NCBI GenBank assembly: GCA_014379405.1
Contig: JACMLU010000010.1
Coordinates: 124,001 to 188,000 of the forward strand
Direction of reading: 5' to 3'
DNA from: Flavobacterium sp.
Lineage (GTDB): Bacteria; Bacteroidota; Bacteroidia; Flavobacteriales; Flavobacteriaceae
DNA length: 64,000 nt
The notes under the pieces were generated by a model, which worked only from the letters and a program-made list of their open reading frames with translations, made no database searches and had not been told where the DNA came from. The translations under genes and the position numbers were made by a program. Shown in pieces: positions 53,624-62,839 of this stretch (position 1 is the first letter of the stretch; every line of letters starts with the position of its first letter).

Positions 53624-53711
53624 AAATTAGTTATGTTGTAGCGTTTCTTGCTTTTTATAATTATTCTGTCTACATAATTTGTTAGTTCGGATTGTAAATT
53701 TGCGATTGAGT

Positions 53712-54380
53712 TTATTCGTTATTTTCAATAAAATTCATGAAATCACTTAATAATGAGGTTGGTTCATATTGACTGCCACCATATCCAATAAATGAACCAA
53801 CAAGTTCTTTTACTAGTCCCGTTTTTTCAAGTCTTAATAGGGTAAATTCTAATTCATCTTTTGAAAATTTAGGATAATGTTTGGAAAACCAATACGGGTC
53901 ATTAGTCATTCCATCTTCTGCTTCATTTTCACCTTCAATTTTAATTTTCCTCTTTACTTTGACTTCATAAAGTAATGACGCAATTTCTAATTCTCGCACG
54001 GAAAGTTCATCAACAATTTTTAGATATAGTTCTGGGTCATAAAGCTTTTTTCTCTTTATCAACGAACCTTTGAGTATTTTTGCAAATAATTTTAATTTCT
54101 CTCTTTGTCTTGTTTTTGCGGTTGCAATGAATGCTTTTTGAACTAAGTCAAAGCATTCTTCTGATGCAATTATTTCTTTATTAATTAGATATTCTTCAAT
54201 TCCGTCAAGTTCTTGTTGTAGTTGTTCTATCATATATTCAAAACGCTCTTCAATAAATTTTTGACCCGGAGCAGATAAATACATATCAAGTTGTGAGCCT
54301 AAAAAAGGTATTGAAGAGATTGCAATCCTTAAATTACTCAAGTCATTATAAAATTTACTATAAAGTTTAATGTCATTCAT
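53712..54380 (-). CDS. Hypothetical accessory protein B
   Basis: The product has 222 residues. The N-terminal segment 'ISSIPFLGSQLDMYLSAPGQ' is followed by 'KFIEERFEYMIEQLQQELDG' (long amphipathic helix) and 'ATAKTRQREKLKLFAKILKG'. This layout is shared by uncharacterised Bacteroidota proteins; function is unknown. The C-terminal third (about 140-215) reads like a winged-helix: 'SVRELEIASLLYEV', 'FSKDELEFTLLRLEKTGLVK'. No membrane helix is strong enough to call. It is transcribed ahead of gene A with an 88-base gap. Confidence 0.6.
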   Translation of the reverse strand: MNDIKLYSKFYNDLSNLRIAISSIPFLGSQLDMYLSAPGQKFIEERFEYMIEQLQQELDGIEEYLINKEIIASEECFDLVQKAFIATAKTRQREKLKLFAKILKGSLIKRKKLYDPELYLKIVDELSVRELEIASLLYEVKVKRKIKIEGENEAEDGMTNDPYWFSKHYPKFSKDELEFTLLRLEKTGLVKELVGSFIGYGGSQYEPTSLLSDFMNFIENNE

Positions 54381-54501
54381 AAAGTTAGTTTTGCAATTTA
54401 GGGATACAAGATAAATTTCTTCAATCTACTAATTTAGATAAATATCTGAAGGTTTCTGTTATTTTATATCCCTCAAATATATTCATTTGTTCTTACAAAA
54501 T

Positions 54502-54537
54502 CAAAAGGCTAGTTCGGTATTTCAAACTAGCCTTTTG
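54502..54537. terminator. Bidirectional terminator-like hairpin
   Basis: CAAAAGGCTAGTT (54502-54514) and AACTAGCCTTTTG (54525-54537) pair perfectly around a 10-base loop, on the 5' side of gene B and the 3' side of fucI. Confidence 0.8.
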
Positions 54538-54553
54538 TTATTTATTTATGAAT

Positions 54554-54653
54554 GTTTTTGGGATTTGCGTTAGGGATTGCAGTGAAAATCCTCCCGATTT
54601 TTTATCGGGAGATTGCAATGGAAAGCCCGACCCTTGCGGTAACGCCCAAAAAC
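54554..54653. repeat. Palindromic element next to the fucI stop
   Basis: Outer arms GTTTTTGGG (54554-54562) and CCCAAAAAC (54645-54653) enclose a perfect inner hairpin CTCCCGAT / ATCGGGAG (54591-54598, 54604-54611). The pieces GATTGCAGTG and GATTGCAATG flank the inner hairpin in direct orientation. It resembles a short interspersed flavobacterial repeat. Confidence 0.55.
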
Positions 54654-54665
54654 ATCATCCGTTTT

Positions 54666-56447
54666 TTATTCATACAAAGCCTTGTAAGTACTACAAGCCC
54701 TGTAATCGGAAGATTCTGGATCCATACCAAAAGACGCCCAAGCACTTGGTCTGAAAATTTGGTCTTCGGGAACGTTGTGCATATTTACCGGGATTCGGAG
54801 CATCGAGGCCAAAGTGATTAAATCGGCACCAATATGTCCGTAAGTGAAGGCGCCGTGATTGGCTCCCCAATTCGACATCACGCTATACACATCCTTGAAA
54901 GGTCCTTTGCCCGTGAGGTTCGGCACAAACCAAGTGGTTGGCCAAGTAGGATTGGTTCTTTCGTTGATTGTGTTGTGCACGTCTTCGGGAAGTTCGATAG
55001 TTTTTCCTTCAGCGATTTGCAATACGGGTCCAATGCCTTTCACGATATTGATTCGGCACATGGTCACGGGCATTTCGCCTTTGGTTTTGAAAGTGGAAGA
55101 GTAACCTCCACCTCTAAAATACTCCAACATTCCTGGTCCCCAAGTGGTGTTTTCCAAACATTTTTCGGCTTCACTTTCGGTAATGTCCCACCAAGGTTTC
55201 ATTGCTGGTTTGCCGTCGATGGTTTGTTCGCCCGTTCCGTCCAATGCCGAAGCGCCGGAATTGATGAGGTGGATAAAACCGTTGGCAGCATCGCCTTTTA
55301 GTTCGTAACCCGTTACCCTTTTAACTGCTTCTGGACTCCAATAGGTTCTCACATCGCTAAATATTTGTGCTGCGCCTGTTAATAAATGACCGAACAACAT
55401 CGAAACTCCGTTCAAACTGTCGTTTTCGGTGGCCAACATAAATGGTTGACGGATGCCGTTCCAATCGAAAGAGGAAGTAAGGATAGCTTCCATAAAATCG
55501 CCATTCGGCAAATGGTCTGTCCATTGTCTTTGTCCTTGGAAACCTCCGGAAATGGCATTTCTACCCAAGGCTTCTTCGCCATACCCCAATGCTTTTAGTT
55601 TTGGATTTCCAATCATCAAATCACGACCAATCAATGCCATTTTTACGACAAAATCCCAATCTTTGTCAAATTCTGCTCTCGATTTTTGACGGTTTTCAGG
55701 ATTGTAATCTTTTCCTTCTTTGCATTTTGCTTTTGTCCAAGCAAAGGCTTTTTCGTATTCGTCTTTGTCGTAGATTTCGTTTTCGATTCTTCGGGAGAAT
55801 TCGGTCATATCGATGTTTTCGCAACGCATTCCAAGATAGCTTTCGAAGAAATTCGGGTCAATGATGGAACCCGCAATTCCCATAGAAACAGCTCCCATTG
55901 ACAAATAAGACTTGCCTTTCATCGTGGCCACTGCCAAACCGGCTTTTCCGAAAAGCAATAATTTTTTCTGTACATCTTCAGGAATACTGGTGTCGTCGCT
56001 GTCTTGAACATCACGTCCATAAATGCCAAAGGCTGGAATTCCTTTTTGGTTGTGTCCCGCCAAGGCTGCCGCCAAATAAACGGCTCCCGGACGTTCGGTT
56101 CCGTTGAAACCCCAAATGGCTTTTGGAATCAAGGGATCCATATCGATGGTTTCGCTGCCATAACACCAACAAGGCGTCACGGTTAAACTCAAGCCAACGC
56201 CTTCTCTCGAAAATTTGTCGGCAGAAGCTGCAGCTTCGGCAACACCGCCAATGCAGGAATCCGAAATGACGCATTCCACTTTGCTGCCATCTGCATGACG
56301 CAGATTTTTTTCCAGGAAATCGGCGGCAATTCGTGCCATATTCATAGTGGATTCTTCGAGTGATTCTCTTACTCCATCTAATCTACCGTCGATAACGGGT
56401 CTGATTCCTATTTTTGGCAATTGTCCAATTAAGTTTTTAAAGTTCAT
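54666..56447 (-). CDS. fucI: L-fucose isomerase
   Basis: The ATG at 56447 ([20 protein letters not shown]) is chosen, giving 593 residues against about 591 in E. coli; the upstream 16 residues are atypical. The N-terminal '[20 protein letters not shown]' and '[20 protein letters not shown]' are family landmarks. The metal/catalytic residues are present in '[10 protein letters not shown]' (Glu) and 'FSDVRTYWS' (Asp), with '[20 protein letters not shown]' near the C-terminus. It converts L-fucose to L-fuculose, and often D-arabinose to D-ribulose, with Mn2+. No fuculokinase or aldolase of the FucA type is adjacent, so the pathway is incomplete in this window. Confidence 0.95.
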   Translation of the reverse strand: MNFKNLIGQLPKIGIRPVIDGRLDGVRESLEESTMNMARIAADFLEKNLRHADGSKVECVISDSCIGGVAEAAASADKFSREGVGLSLTVTPCWCYGSETIDMDPLIPKAIWGFNGTERPGAVYLAAALAGHNQKGIPAFGIYGRDVQDSDDTSIPEDVQKKLLLFGKAGLAVATMKGKSYLSMGAVSMGIAGSIIDPNFFESYLGMRCENIDMTEFSRRIENEIYDKDEYEKAFAWTKAKCKEGKDYNPENRQKSRAEFDKDWDFVVKMALIGRDLMIGNPKLKALGYGEEALGRNAISGGFQGQRQWTDHLPNGDFMEAILTSSFDWNGIRQPFMLATENDSLNGVSMLFGHLLTGAAQIFSDVRTYWSPEAVKRVTGYELKGDAANGFIHLINSGASALDGTGEQTIDGKPAMKPWWDITESEAEKCLENTTWGPGMLEYFRGGGYSSTFKTKGEMPVTMCRINIVKGIGPVLQIAEGKTIELPEDVHNTINERTNPTWPTTWFVPNLTGKGPFKDVYSVMSNWGANHGAFTYGHIGADLITLASMLRIPVNMHNVPEDQIFRPSAWASFGMDPESSDYRACSTYKALYE

Positions 56448-56721
56448 TTTATTCCTTAGTTTTAATGTAAATTTTTTGAGGCTATTTTTTTTCAAATAGC
56501 TTTTAAAAATAACACTTTTTTTAGGATAATTATGGCATTGAATAGAATAATTGTATTTTTCACACTAAAAATAATTATTATAATGATTTCAGCTTTTGTT
56601 TTGGGAGAATTACCTTATAACTCATAGTTTTAAGCTAGATGGCTGAAGTCTTGACTTGATTTTAAAGGACAATACATTAGAATTTTTTTGACTAATTTTA
56701 CATTTCACGAAAGGAAATAAA

Positions 56722-57681
56722 ATGGCATTATTAAAAAGAATTAATGAAAAAGCAAAAGCATACCTAAGTTCTGGATTTGGGGTGAATACAAATAGTTATG
56801 GAGGCCGTTTTGTGAATAAAAACGGAACTGCCAATGTGGAGAAACGAGGGATGAATCTATTGCATCGCATCAGTTGGTATCACACGATGATCGAGATGCC
56901 TGCTTGGAAATTTATGTTGATTCTTTTGACTTTTTATGTGTGTATCAATTTTGTTTTTGCAACGATTTATTTTGTCATTGGTATCGAACATTTGAATGGC
57001 ATCGATTCTTCCGGTTCTGAATGGGTCAAGTTTGGACAAACTTACTTTTTTAGTGCGCAAACTTTTACCACAGTGGGTTACGGTCACATAAGTCCTTCCG
57101 GTTTTTTGGCGAGTACTGTTTCGGCATTGGAAGCCTTGATTGGTTTGTTGAGTTTTGCCATTGCCACTGGATTGTTCTTTGGACGTTTTAGTAAACCCGT
57201 TGCCTTTTTGAAGTTTTCCCATAATGCAATAATTGCTCCCTATAAAGATATGACGGCTTTGATGATTCGTCTGACTCCTTTTAAAAATACCAATTTAACC
57301 GATGCCGAAGCCAAAATAACGGTAGGGATAAGTGTGGAAGAAGACGGTCTAATGAAAAATAAATTCTATTCGCTTGATTTGGAATTGGATAAAATAAATG
57401 CTTTAACTTTGAGTTGGACTCTGGTACATCCCATCACGGAAGATAGTCCTTTGTATCAATTTACAAAAGAAGATTTTGAAACCATCAACGGCGAAATTCT
57501 GGTTTTTATCAAAACTTTCGACGATATGTTCAGCAATACAGTTGCCATTCGAACTTCCTATACTTTTGATGAAGTAGAGTATGGAGCCAAGTTTCATCCG
57601 ATGTATTCGAGAAATGATGCCAACACCAAAACGATTTTGCATCTGGATAAATTAAATCATTTCGAAAGAGTTGCTTTATAA
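56722..57681 (+). CDS. Inward-rectifier (KirBac-type) potassium channel
   Basis: The product has 319 residues with two membrane helices (about 70-92 and 130-155). The selectivity filter TVGYGH (about 118-123) sits in 'SAQTFTTVGYGHISPSGF'. A C-terminal cytoplasmic immunoglobulin-like domain follows ('RLTPFKNTNLTDAEAKITVG', 'LSWTLVHPITEDSPLYQFTK'). A slide helix precedes the first membrane helix ('RISWYHTMIEMPAWKFM'). It is a tetrameric K+ channel in the inner membrane. The gene is independent of the following CarH-like gene by strand and a 51-base gap. Confidence 0.93.
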   Translation: MALLKRINEKAKAYLSSGFGVNTNSYGGRFVNKNGTANVEKRGMNLLHRISWYHTMIEMPAWKFMLILLTFYVCINFVFATIYFVIGIEHLNGIDSSGSEWVKFGQTYFFSAQTFTTVGYGHISPSGFLASTVSALEALIGLLSFAIATGLFFGRFSKPVAFLKFSHNAIIAPYKDMTALMIRLTPFKNTNLTDAEAKITVGISVEEDGLMKNKFYSLDLELDKINALTLSWTLVHPITEDSPLYQFTKEDFETINGEILVFIKTFDDMFSNTVAIRTSYTFDEVEYGAKFHPMYSRNDANTKTILHLDKLNHFERVAL

Positions 57682-57732
57682 TTTTAGGGTCTAAGATATA
57701 TTTCATTACATTTGTTTATTAAATTTCTATAA

Positions 57733-58632
57733 ATGATAAACAATGTTAAATCTGTCTTTAGTATAAAAGACCTTGAAAACCTATCTGGAATAAAAGCACA
57801 TACTATCAGGATTTGGGAAAAAAGATATAATATTCTGGAACCTATGCGCTCCACAACCAACATCAGAAATTATGATTTGCCTAATTTGCAAAAATTACTC
57901 AACATCGTTTTATTACATGATTATGGTTATAAAATTTCCAGAATTGCAGAGTATTCGTCAGAAAAAATTGAGCTACTTGTCAGGGAAATTATTTCTGAGA
58001 AAAGTTCTAAAAACCACGCCATTAATGCTTTTAAAATGGCAATGGTCAATTTTGATCAAGCTTTGTTTTTCAATACCTATAATAGTCTGCTTTCAGAAAA
58101 AACTTTTCGTGAAATTTTTTATGATGTTGTAATTCCGTTGATGGAAGAAATCGGATTGTTATGGCAATCAGGTACCATAACTCCAGCACAGGAGCATTTT
58201 ATTTCCTTTTTAATCAAACAAAAATTACTCATAAATACCGAAAAAATACAGGTTTTGGAACCTACAAGAAACGATAAAGTTTTTGTGTTGTATCTCCCAG
58301 AAAACGAAATTCACGAGTTGGGTTTGATGTATTTGAATTATGAAATCTTGTTAAATGGCTATAAAACAATTTATCTTGGCGAGAGTGTTCCGATAGATAG
58401 TTTAAAGGACATGAAGCAATATTTTGACAATATTGTTTACATTTCCTATCTGACAGTTCAGCCAACAAGAGATGCAATTGATGATTATTTGAAAGAAATT
58501 GCTAACGAAATTATGGATGATCATTCACAAGTTTGGTTGTTGGGTAGAATGACCCAGTTTATTGATGTTGACCAGCGGCCAAAAGCTATTTCTGTCTTTA
58601 ATTCCATTTCCGATTTGGTTAGCGAATTGTAA
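57733..58632 (+). CDS. CarH/LitR-like MerR regulator with cobalamin-binding photosensory domain
   Basis: The product has 299 residues. The N-terminal MerR winged helix ('FSIKDLENLSGIKAHTIRIW', 'EKRYNILEPMR', 'RNYDLPNLQKLLNIVLLHDY') is followed by a helical bundle with the Wx9EH signature (Trp144 to His155, 'WQSGTITPAQEH') that in CarH caps the adenosyl group. A B12-binding Rossmann domain then has ExHxxG, His194 in 'NEIHELG', as lower cobalt ligand. CarH binds operators as a dark tetramer and falls apart in light. Here it directly precedes carotenoid and photolyase genes, matching light-induced carotenogenesis. The function is inferred from motifs plus context. Confidence 0.88.
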   Translation: MINNVKSVFSIKDLENLSGIKAHTIRIWEKRYNILEPMRSTTNIRNYDLPNLQKLLNIVLLHDYGYKISRIAEYSSEKIELLVREIISEKSSKNHAINAFKMAMVNFDQALFFNTYNSLLSEKTFREIFYDVVIPLMEEIGLLWQSGTITPAQEHFISFLIKQKLLINTEKIQVLEPTRNDKVFVLYLPENEIHELGLMYLNYEILLNGYKTIYLGESVPIDSLKDMKQYFDNIVYISYLTVQPTRDAIDDYLKEIANEIMDDHSQVWLLGRMTQFIDVDQRPKAISVFNSISDLVSEL

Positions 58633-58653
58633 TTAATTGTTAATGGATTAGGT

Positions 58654-58684
58654 TTTGTTTAACTTTTTTGTATATTTGTTCAAC
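58654..58684 (+). promoter_or_regulatory. Direct-repeat operator and -7 box before crtI
   Basis: TTTGTTTAAC (58654-58663) recurs as TTTGTTCAAC (58675-58684), exactly 21 bases, or two helical turns, apart. The -7 box TATATTTG (58671-58678) overlaps the second copy. The second copy ends 2 bases before the crtI ATG. No TTG stands at the usual 17-21 base distance, so a regulator-dependent promoter is plausible. Confidence 0.55.
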
Positions 58685-58686
58685 AA

Positions 58687-60156
58687 ATGAAAAAATCAAT
58701 TACAATAATAGGTTCAGGATTTTCGGCATTGGCAGCTTCTTGCTATTTGGCGAAAGAGGGTTTTGAGGTAACGATACTCGAAAAAAACAATACTGTTGGA
58801 GGTCGAGCTCGGCAACTTTCAAAAGATGGTTTTACTTTCGATATAGGTCCAACTTGGTATTGGATGCCGGATGTATTCGAGAAATTTTTTGCTGATTTTG
58901 ACAAAAAACCTTCGGATTATTATCATTTGGACAAACTAAATCCTGCTTACGAAGTTTATTTTGATAAAGTAGATTCAATTAAAATCCCAGATAATTTAGC
59001 CGATATTCTATTCATTTTTGAAAAGGAGGAAAAAGGAAGTGCTAAACATTTAAATAAATTTTTGGATAATGCCAAACACAATTATGATGTAGCCATCAAA
59101 GATTTGGTCTATCGTCCCGGAATTTCGATAACCGAATTGATTACGCCAGTTACCATCAAAAAAGTAAATCAATTTTTTAGCAGCATTAGAACCACGGTTC
59201 GAAAAAAAATCAAGAACCATCGTTTGCAACAAATAATGGAATTTCCCGTTTTGTTTCTAGGAGCAAAACCATCCAATACACCTTCATTCTATAGTTTTAT
59301 GAATTATGCGGATTTCGGTTTGGGTACTTGGCATCCTAAAGGCGGAATGTATGAAGTAGTCAAAGCAATGGTAACCCTGGCGGTAGAATTGGGCGTAAAA
59401 ATTGAAACCAACCAAAATGTCGAAAAAATTAACGTCGAAAATGGAGTGGTAAAAAGTGTGGTTTCCAACGGAATCACTATTGAGTCCGATGTCGTTTTGA
59501 GTGGTGCCGATTACCATCACACGGAAACTTTGTTAGACGAAAAATATAGAGGTTACTCCGAAGAATATTGGGACAGCAAGATTTTCGCTCCATCATCCTT
59601 GTTGTTTTACGTAGGTTTTGACAAGAAAATAGAGAATGTTTCGCATCATACTTTGTTTTTCGATACCGATTTTGACGTGCATGCCAAAGATATTTACGAC
59701 AATCCGAAATGGCCTGAAAAACCGCTTTTTTATGCCAGTTTTCCAAGTATGACCGATTCGACAGTCGCACCCGAAGGTACTGAAGCCGGCATATTCTTGA
59801 TTCCCATAGCACCCGGAATTGAAGACACGCCAGAAATCAGGGAAAAATATTTTGAAAGTATTATAGCTAGATTTGAAACCTTAACCAATCAAAATGTTTC
59901 AAAAAACATTATCTTTAAGGAAAGTTTTTGCGTAAATGACTTTGTCAACGATTACAATTCATATAAAGGTAATGCTTATGGCTTAGCCAACATTCTTACC
60001 CAAACCGCTTTTTTAAGACCCAAGATTATTAGCAAAAAAGTCAAGAATTTATTTTTTACTGGACAATTAACCGTTCCCGGACCGGGAGTTCCTCCATCGA
60101 TAATTTCAGGAAAAATAGTGTCGGATTTGATTAAAAAACAATTTACAAATATTTAA
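58687..60156 (+). CDS. crtI: Phytoene desaturase
   Basis: This 489-residue FAD enzyme has the dinucleotide motif 'IIGSGFSALAASCYLAKEGF' at the N-terminus, 'VGGRARQLSKDGFTFDIGPT', and the C-terminal CrtI signature 'LFFTGQLTVPGPGVPPSIIS'. It introduces the double bonds that turn phytoene into lycopene. It is the first gene of the carotenoid unit; crtB begins 6 bases after its stop. Its expression should respond to the CarH-like protein via the repeat just upstream. Confidence 0.95.
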   Translation: MKKSITIIGSGFSALAASCYLAKEGFEVTILEKNNTVGGRARQLSKDGFTFDIGPTWYWMPDVFEKFFADFDKKPSDYYHLDKLNPAYEVYFDKVDSIKIPDNLADILFIFEKEEKGSAKHLNKFLDNAKHNYDVAIKDLVYRPGISITELITPVTIKKVNQFFSSIRTTVRKKIKNHRLQQIMEFPVLFLGAKPSNTPSFYSFMNYADFGLGTWHPKGGMYEVVKAMVTLAVELGVKIETNQNVEKINVENGVVKSVVSNGITIESDVVLSGADYHHTETLLDEKYRGYSEEYWDSKIFAPSSLLFYVGFDKKIENVSHHTLFFDTDFDVHAKDIYDNPKWPEKPLFYASFPSMTDSTVAPEGTEAGIFLIPIAPGIEDTPEIREKYFESIIARFETLTNQNVSKNIIFKESFCVNDFVNDYNSYKGNAYGLANILTQTAFLRPKIISKKVKNLFFTGQLTVPGPGVPPSIISGKIVSDLIKKQFTNI

Positions 60157-60161
60157 TAGCT

Positions 60162-61001
60162 ATGAAACAATTATTTGATGAAGTATCGTTTAAATGCAGT
60201 GTTTTGGTAACCAAAAGTTACAGCACTTCTTTTTCGTTGGCTGTTAAAATGCTAGCTCCAAGTATTCGGGAAGCCATTTACAGTATCTATGGCTTTGTGC
60301 GTTTTGCGGACGAAATTGTAGATTCTTTTCACGGTTTCGACAAGGAAACATTGATTAATGACTTTGAAAACGAATATTACAAAGCTCAAAAAATGGGTAT
60401 TAGCTTGAACCCAATTTTGAATTCTTTTCAACACACGGTAAAGGAATACAATATTACGGACGATTTGATTCAGTCTTTTTTGAAGAGTATGAAAATGGAT
60501 TTAATCAAATCGGATTATCATAACAAGCAGGAATATGACGACTATATTTATGGTTCGGCTGACGTGGTGGGGTTGATGTGTTTGAAAGTTTTTGTGAAAG
60601 GTGACGATCAAAAATTCGAAGAGCTGAAAGGTGAAGCGATGCGATTGGGATCTGCTTTCCAGAAAGTGAATTTCTTGCGTGATTTGAAAGACGATAATTT
60701 AATTTTGAACCGAAATTATTTTCCAGGAGTCGATTTGAATTCTTTTGATGAAAAAGCTAAAGGAATGATTATCAAAGAAATTGAAGAAGATTTTCGAGTA
60801 GCATTGCAAGGAATTAAAAAGTTGCCTTTGGAAGCTAAATTCGGGGTATATACAGCCTATGTATATTATAAAAAATTATTGCGAAAGTTGGAAAACACGC
60901 CTTGTCATGAAATTGGAAATTCAAGAATTAGAGTTTCCAATTATACAAAAGGACTCTTGTTTGCCAATTCTTTCGTATCTTACAAATTGAAATTGGTCTA
61001 A
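60162..61001 (+). CDS. crtB: Phytoene synthase
   Basis: The 279-residue product is a trans-isoprenyl diphosphate synthase, head-to-head type. The two aspartate-rich motifs are DEIVD ('FVRFADEIVDSFHG') and DLKDD ('VNFLRDLKDDNLILNRNYFP'). 'YCSTSF'-like 'TKSYSTSFSLAVKMLAPSIR' opens the protein. It condenses two geranylgeranyl diphosphates to phytoene. A crtE (GGPP synthase) gene is not in this window. Confidence 0.95.
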   Translation: MKQLFDEVSFKCSVLVTKSYSTSFSLAVKMLAPSIREAIYSIYGFVRFADEIVDSFHGFDKETLINDFENEYYKAQKMGISLNPILNSFQHTVKEYNITDDLIQSFLKSMKMDLIKSDYHNKQEYDDYIYGSADVVGLMCLKVFVKGDDQKFEELKGEAMRLGSAFQKVNFLRDLKDDNLILNRNYFPGVDLNSFDEKAKGMIIKEIEEDFRVALQGIKKLPLEAKFGVYTAYVYYKKLLRKLENTPCHEIGNSRIRVSNYTKGLLFANSFVSYKLKLV

Positions 61002-61036
61002 ATTTCTATTTTATTTAATTTATTAAACGTTCTGAA

Positions 61037-61477
61037 ATGATTTCTTTTTTGATTTTTTTGGCTACTTATTTGATTATGGAATGTATTACTTGGTGCACTC
61101 ATAAATTTGTGATGCATGGTTTTTTATGGTATTTACACGCTGATCATCACCAACCTAAATACGCACATATTTTCGAGCGCAATGATTTATTTTTTGTGAT
61201 TTTTGCCATTCCAAGTATTCTGCTTTTTTATTTTGGAGCAGAAGCTGGTTTTGACTTCAAGTTCTTCATCGGATTAGGGATTTTTGCTTACGGATTGAGT
61301 TATTTTATTGTACACGATATTTTTATCCATCAACGATTTAAGTTGTTTAAAAATACCAAAAACAAATACTTACTCGCTTTACGAAAAGGGCATAAAGTGC
61401 ATCACAAACATTTAGGAAAAGAAGAAGGCGAATGTTTCGGTATGTTGTTTGTGCCTTTCAAATATTTTAAAATTTAG
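61037..61477 (+). CDS. crtZ: Beta-carotene hydroxylase (fatty acid hydroxylase superfamily)
   Basis: This 146-residue membrane protein has the di-iron histidine boxes 'HKFVMHG', 'HADHHQP', 'HDIFIHQR' and 'HKVHHKH', in CrtZ order and size. It hydroxylates the beta-ionone rings to give beta-cryptoxanthin and zeaxanthin. Expected product of the cluster is therefore zeaxanthin; a ketolase (crtW) is not seen. It is followed by a long inverted repeat before the cyclase gene. Confidence 0.93.
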   Translation: MISFLIFLATYLIMECITWCTHKFVMHGFLWYLHADHHQPKYAHIFERNDLFFVIFAIPSILLFYFGAEAGFDFKFFIGLGIFAYGLSYFIVHDIFIHQRFKLFKNTKNKYLLALRKGHKVHHKHLGKEEGECFGMLFVPFKYFKI

Positions 61478-61489
61478 TTTTTTTGTGTT

Positions 61490-61551
61490 ATTTCGACGAA
61501 GGAGAAATCACATAACGAGAGCAACTGTTGTGATTTCTCCTTCGTCGAAAT
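61490..61551. repeat. Perfect 23-base inverted repeat in the carotenoid operon
   Basis: Arms 61490-61512 and 61529-61551 are exact complements around a 16-base loop. The core reads TTTCGACGAAGGAGAAATC and is extended at the right end by GACA, giving the common TGTCATTTCGACGAAGGAG form on the minus strand. The same family (TGTCATTGCGAGGA form) is partly present at 7484-7508. It lacks a T run, so it is better described as an interspersed repeat than a terminator. Confidence 0.8.
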
Positions 61552-61602
61552 GACAACATTGTATAAAATAATAAAAGCCCGAATGGCGGTCAAAAAAACA
61601 AT

Positions 61603-62304
61603 ATGTCGTTATACTTTTTTTTAAATATTGCTTCTTTTATGATTCCGTTTCTGTACAGTTTCGAAAGCAGGATGAAGTATATCAAACGATGGAAAGCAGT
61701 TTTTTCGGCGATAATTATCACGGCAATTTTCTTCATTATTTGGGATGTCATTTTTACCAAAATAGGAGTGTGGAGTTTCAATCCGCGTTACCATTCGGGA
61801 ATTGAATTTTTTGATTTACCAATTGAGGAATGGTTATTTTTCATCTGTATTCCTTATGCAAGCCTCTTTATTCATTTTGCTTTTCATTATTTTTCCCCAA
61901 AGGTTTCGTTGACGGACAAAACGGTGAAAATCATTTATTGGATTTTAATGTTGGTGCTTTTACCGATAATTTTTTTTCATTACGATAAATTATACACGGC
62001 GATAAATTATGGTTTTTTGGTGCTGCTTTTGACTTACACGGTTTTCAAGGTTCCCCATATTTTGAACACGTTTTTCATCACTTTTCTAATCATATTGATT
62101 CCATTTGCCTTAGTCAACGGGATTTTGACAGGCAGTTTTATTGACGAACCGGTTGTCATTTATAACAATGCAGAAAATTTGGGAATTAGACTGGGAACTA
62201 TCCCAATTGAAGATATCGGTTATGCCTTTTCGATGTTGTTGATGAGTTTGGTTTTGATTAAAAAAATAGAAAAAATTGGACAAGGAATTGATAGATTTTT
62301 TTGA
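61603..62304 (+). CDS. Lycopene cyclase, fused CrtYcd type
   Basis: The product has 233 residues and six to seven membrane helices in two similar halves. Each half has the cyclase motif P-x-E-E/D: 'FFDLPIEEWLFFICIPYASL' and 'GTIPIEDIGYAFSMLLMSL'. It belongs to the heterodimer-type (CrtYc/CrtYd) lycopene beta-cyclases fused in one chain and not to the FAD-type CrtY. It cyclises lycopene to beta-carotene, placing it between CrtI and CrtZ in the pathway. Confidence 0.92.
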   Translation: MSLYFFLNIASFMIPFLYSFESRMKYIKRWKAVFSAIIITAIFFIIWDVIFTKIGVWSFNPRYHSGIEFFDLPIEEWLFFICIPYASLFIHFAFHYFSPKVSLTDKTVKIIYWILMLVLLPIIFFHYDKLYTAINYGFLVLLLTYTVFKVPHILNTFFITFLIILIPFALVNGILTGSFIDEPVVIYNNAENLGIRLGTIPIEDIGYAFSMLLMSLVLIKKIEKIGQGIDRFF

Positions 62305-62377
62305 ATGAGAAAACATAATCTACAAGATTTGCATTAAAAAACCAATGCACAAAGCATAGAATCATAAAAACAAAAAT

Positions 62378-62839
62378 ATGAAAGTATATAAAAAAGAAAC
62401 CGTCCAGCACATCAATGCAAGTATCGAAGAATGTTGGGCTTTCTTCTCTAGTCCAAGAAATTTGCAAAAGATTACTCCTGAAACTATGGGTTTCAATATC
62501 ACGGATTTCGATGGTAAAAATATGTATGCCGGACAAATTATCCAGTATAAAGTGTCGCCGCTTGCCGGATTGAAATTAAGTTGGACAACGGAAATCACTT
62601 TCGTGAAAGATAATAGCTATTTCATTGACGAACAACGTTTTGGTCCTTATGCGCTTTGGCATCACAAACATTTTTTTGAACCAACCGAGAACGGAACAAA
62701 AATGACCGATGTGGTGCATTATGCCTTGCCTTTGGGTTTCATTGGGAGAATTATGAATACCTTGGTGGTGAAAAATAAATTAAAAACCATCTTTGATTAC
62801 AGAATTGTAAAAGTGAACGAGATTTTCAATTCCAAATAA
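62378..62839 (+). CDS. SRPBCC-family ligand-binding protein
   Basis: The 153-residue START/Bet v1-like protein has 'VYKKETVQHINASIEECWAF', 'FSSPRNLQKITPETMGFNIT', 'YFIDEQRFGPYALWHHKHFF' and 'GTKMTDVVHYALPLGFIGRI'. It binds hydrophobic ligands in a helix-grip pocket. Homologues are often called cell-division inhibitors, but a lipid or carotenoid-linked role is equally possible here (inference). Its stop overlaps the photolyase start by one base (TAATG). Confidence 0.85.
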   Translation: MKVYKKETVQHINASIEECWAFFSSPRNLQKITPETMGFNITDFDGKNMYAGQIIQYKVSPLAGLKLSWTTEITFVKDNSYFIDEQRFGPYALWHHKHFFEPTENGTKMTDVVHYALPLGFIGRIMNTLVVKNKLKTIFDYRIVKVNEIFNSK

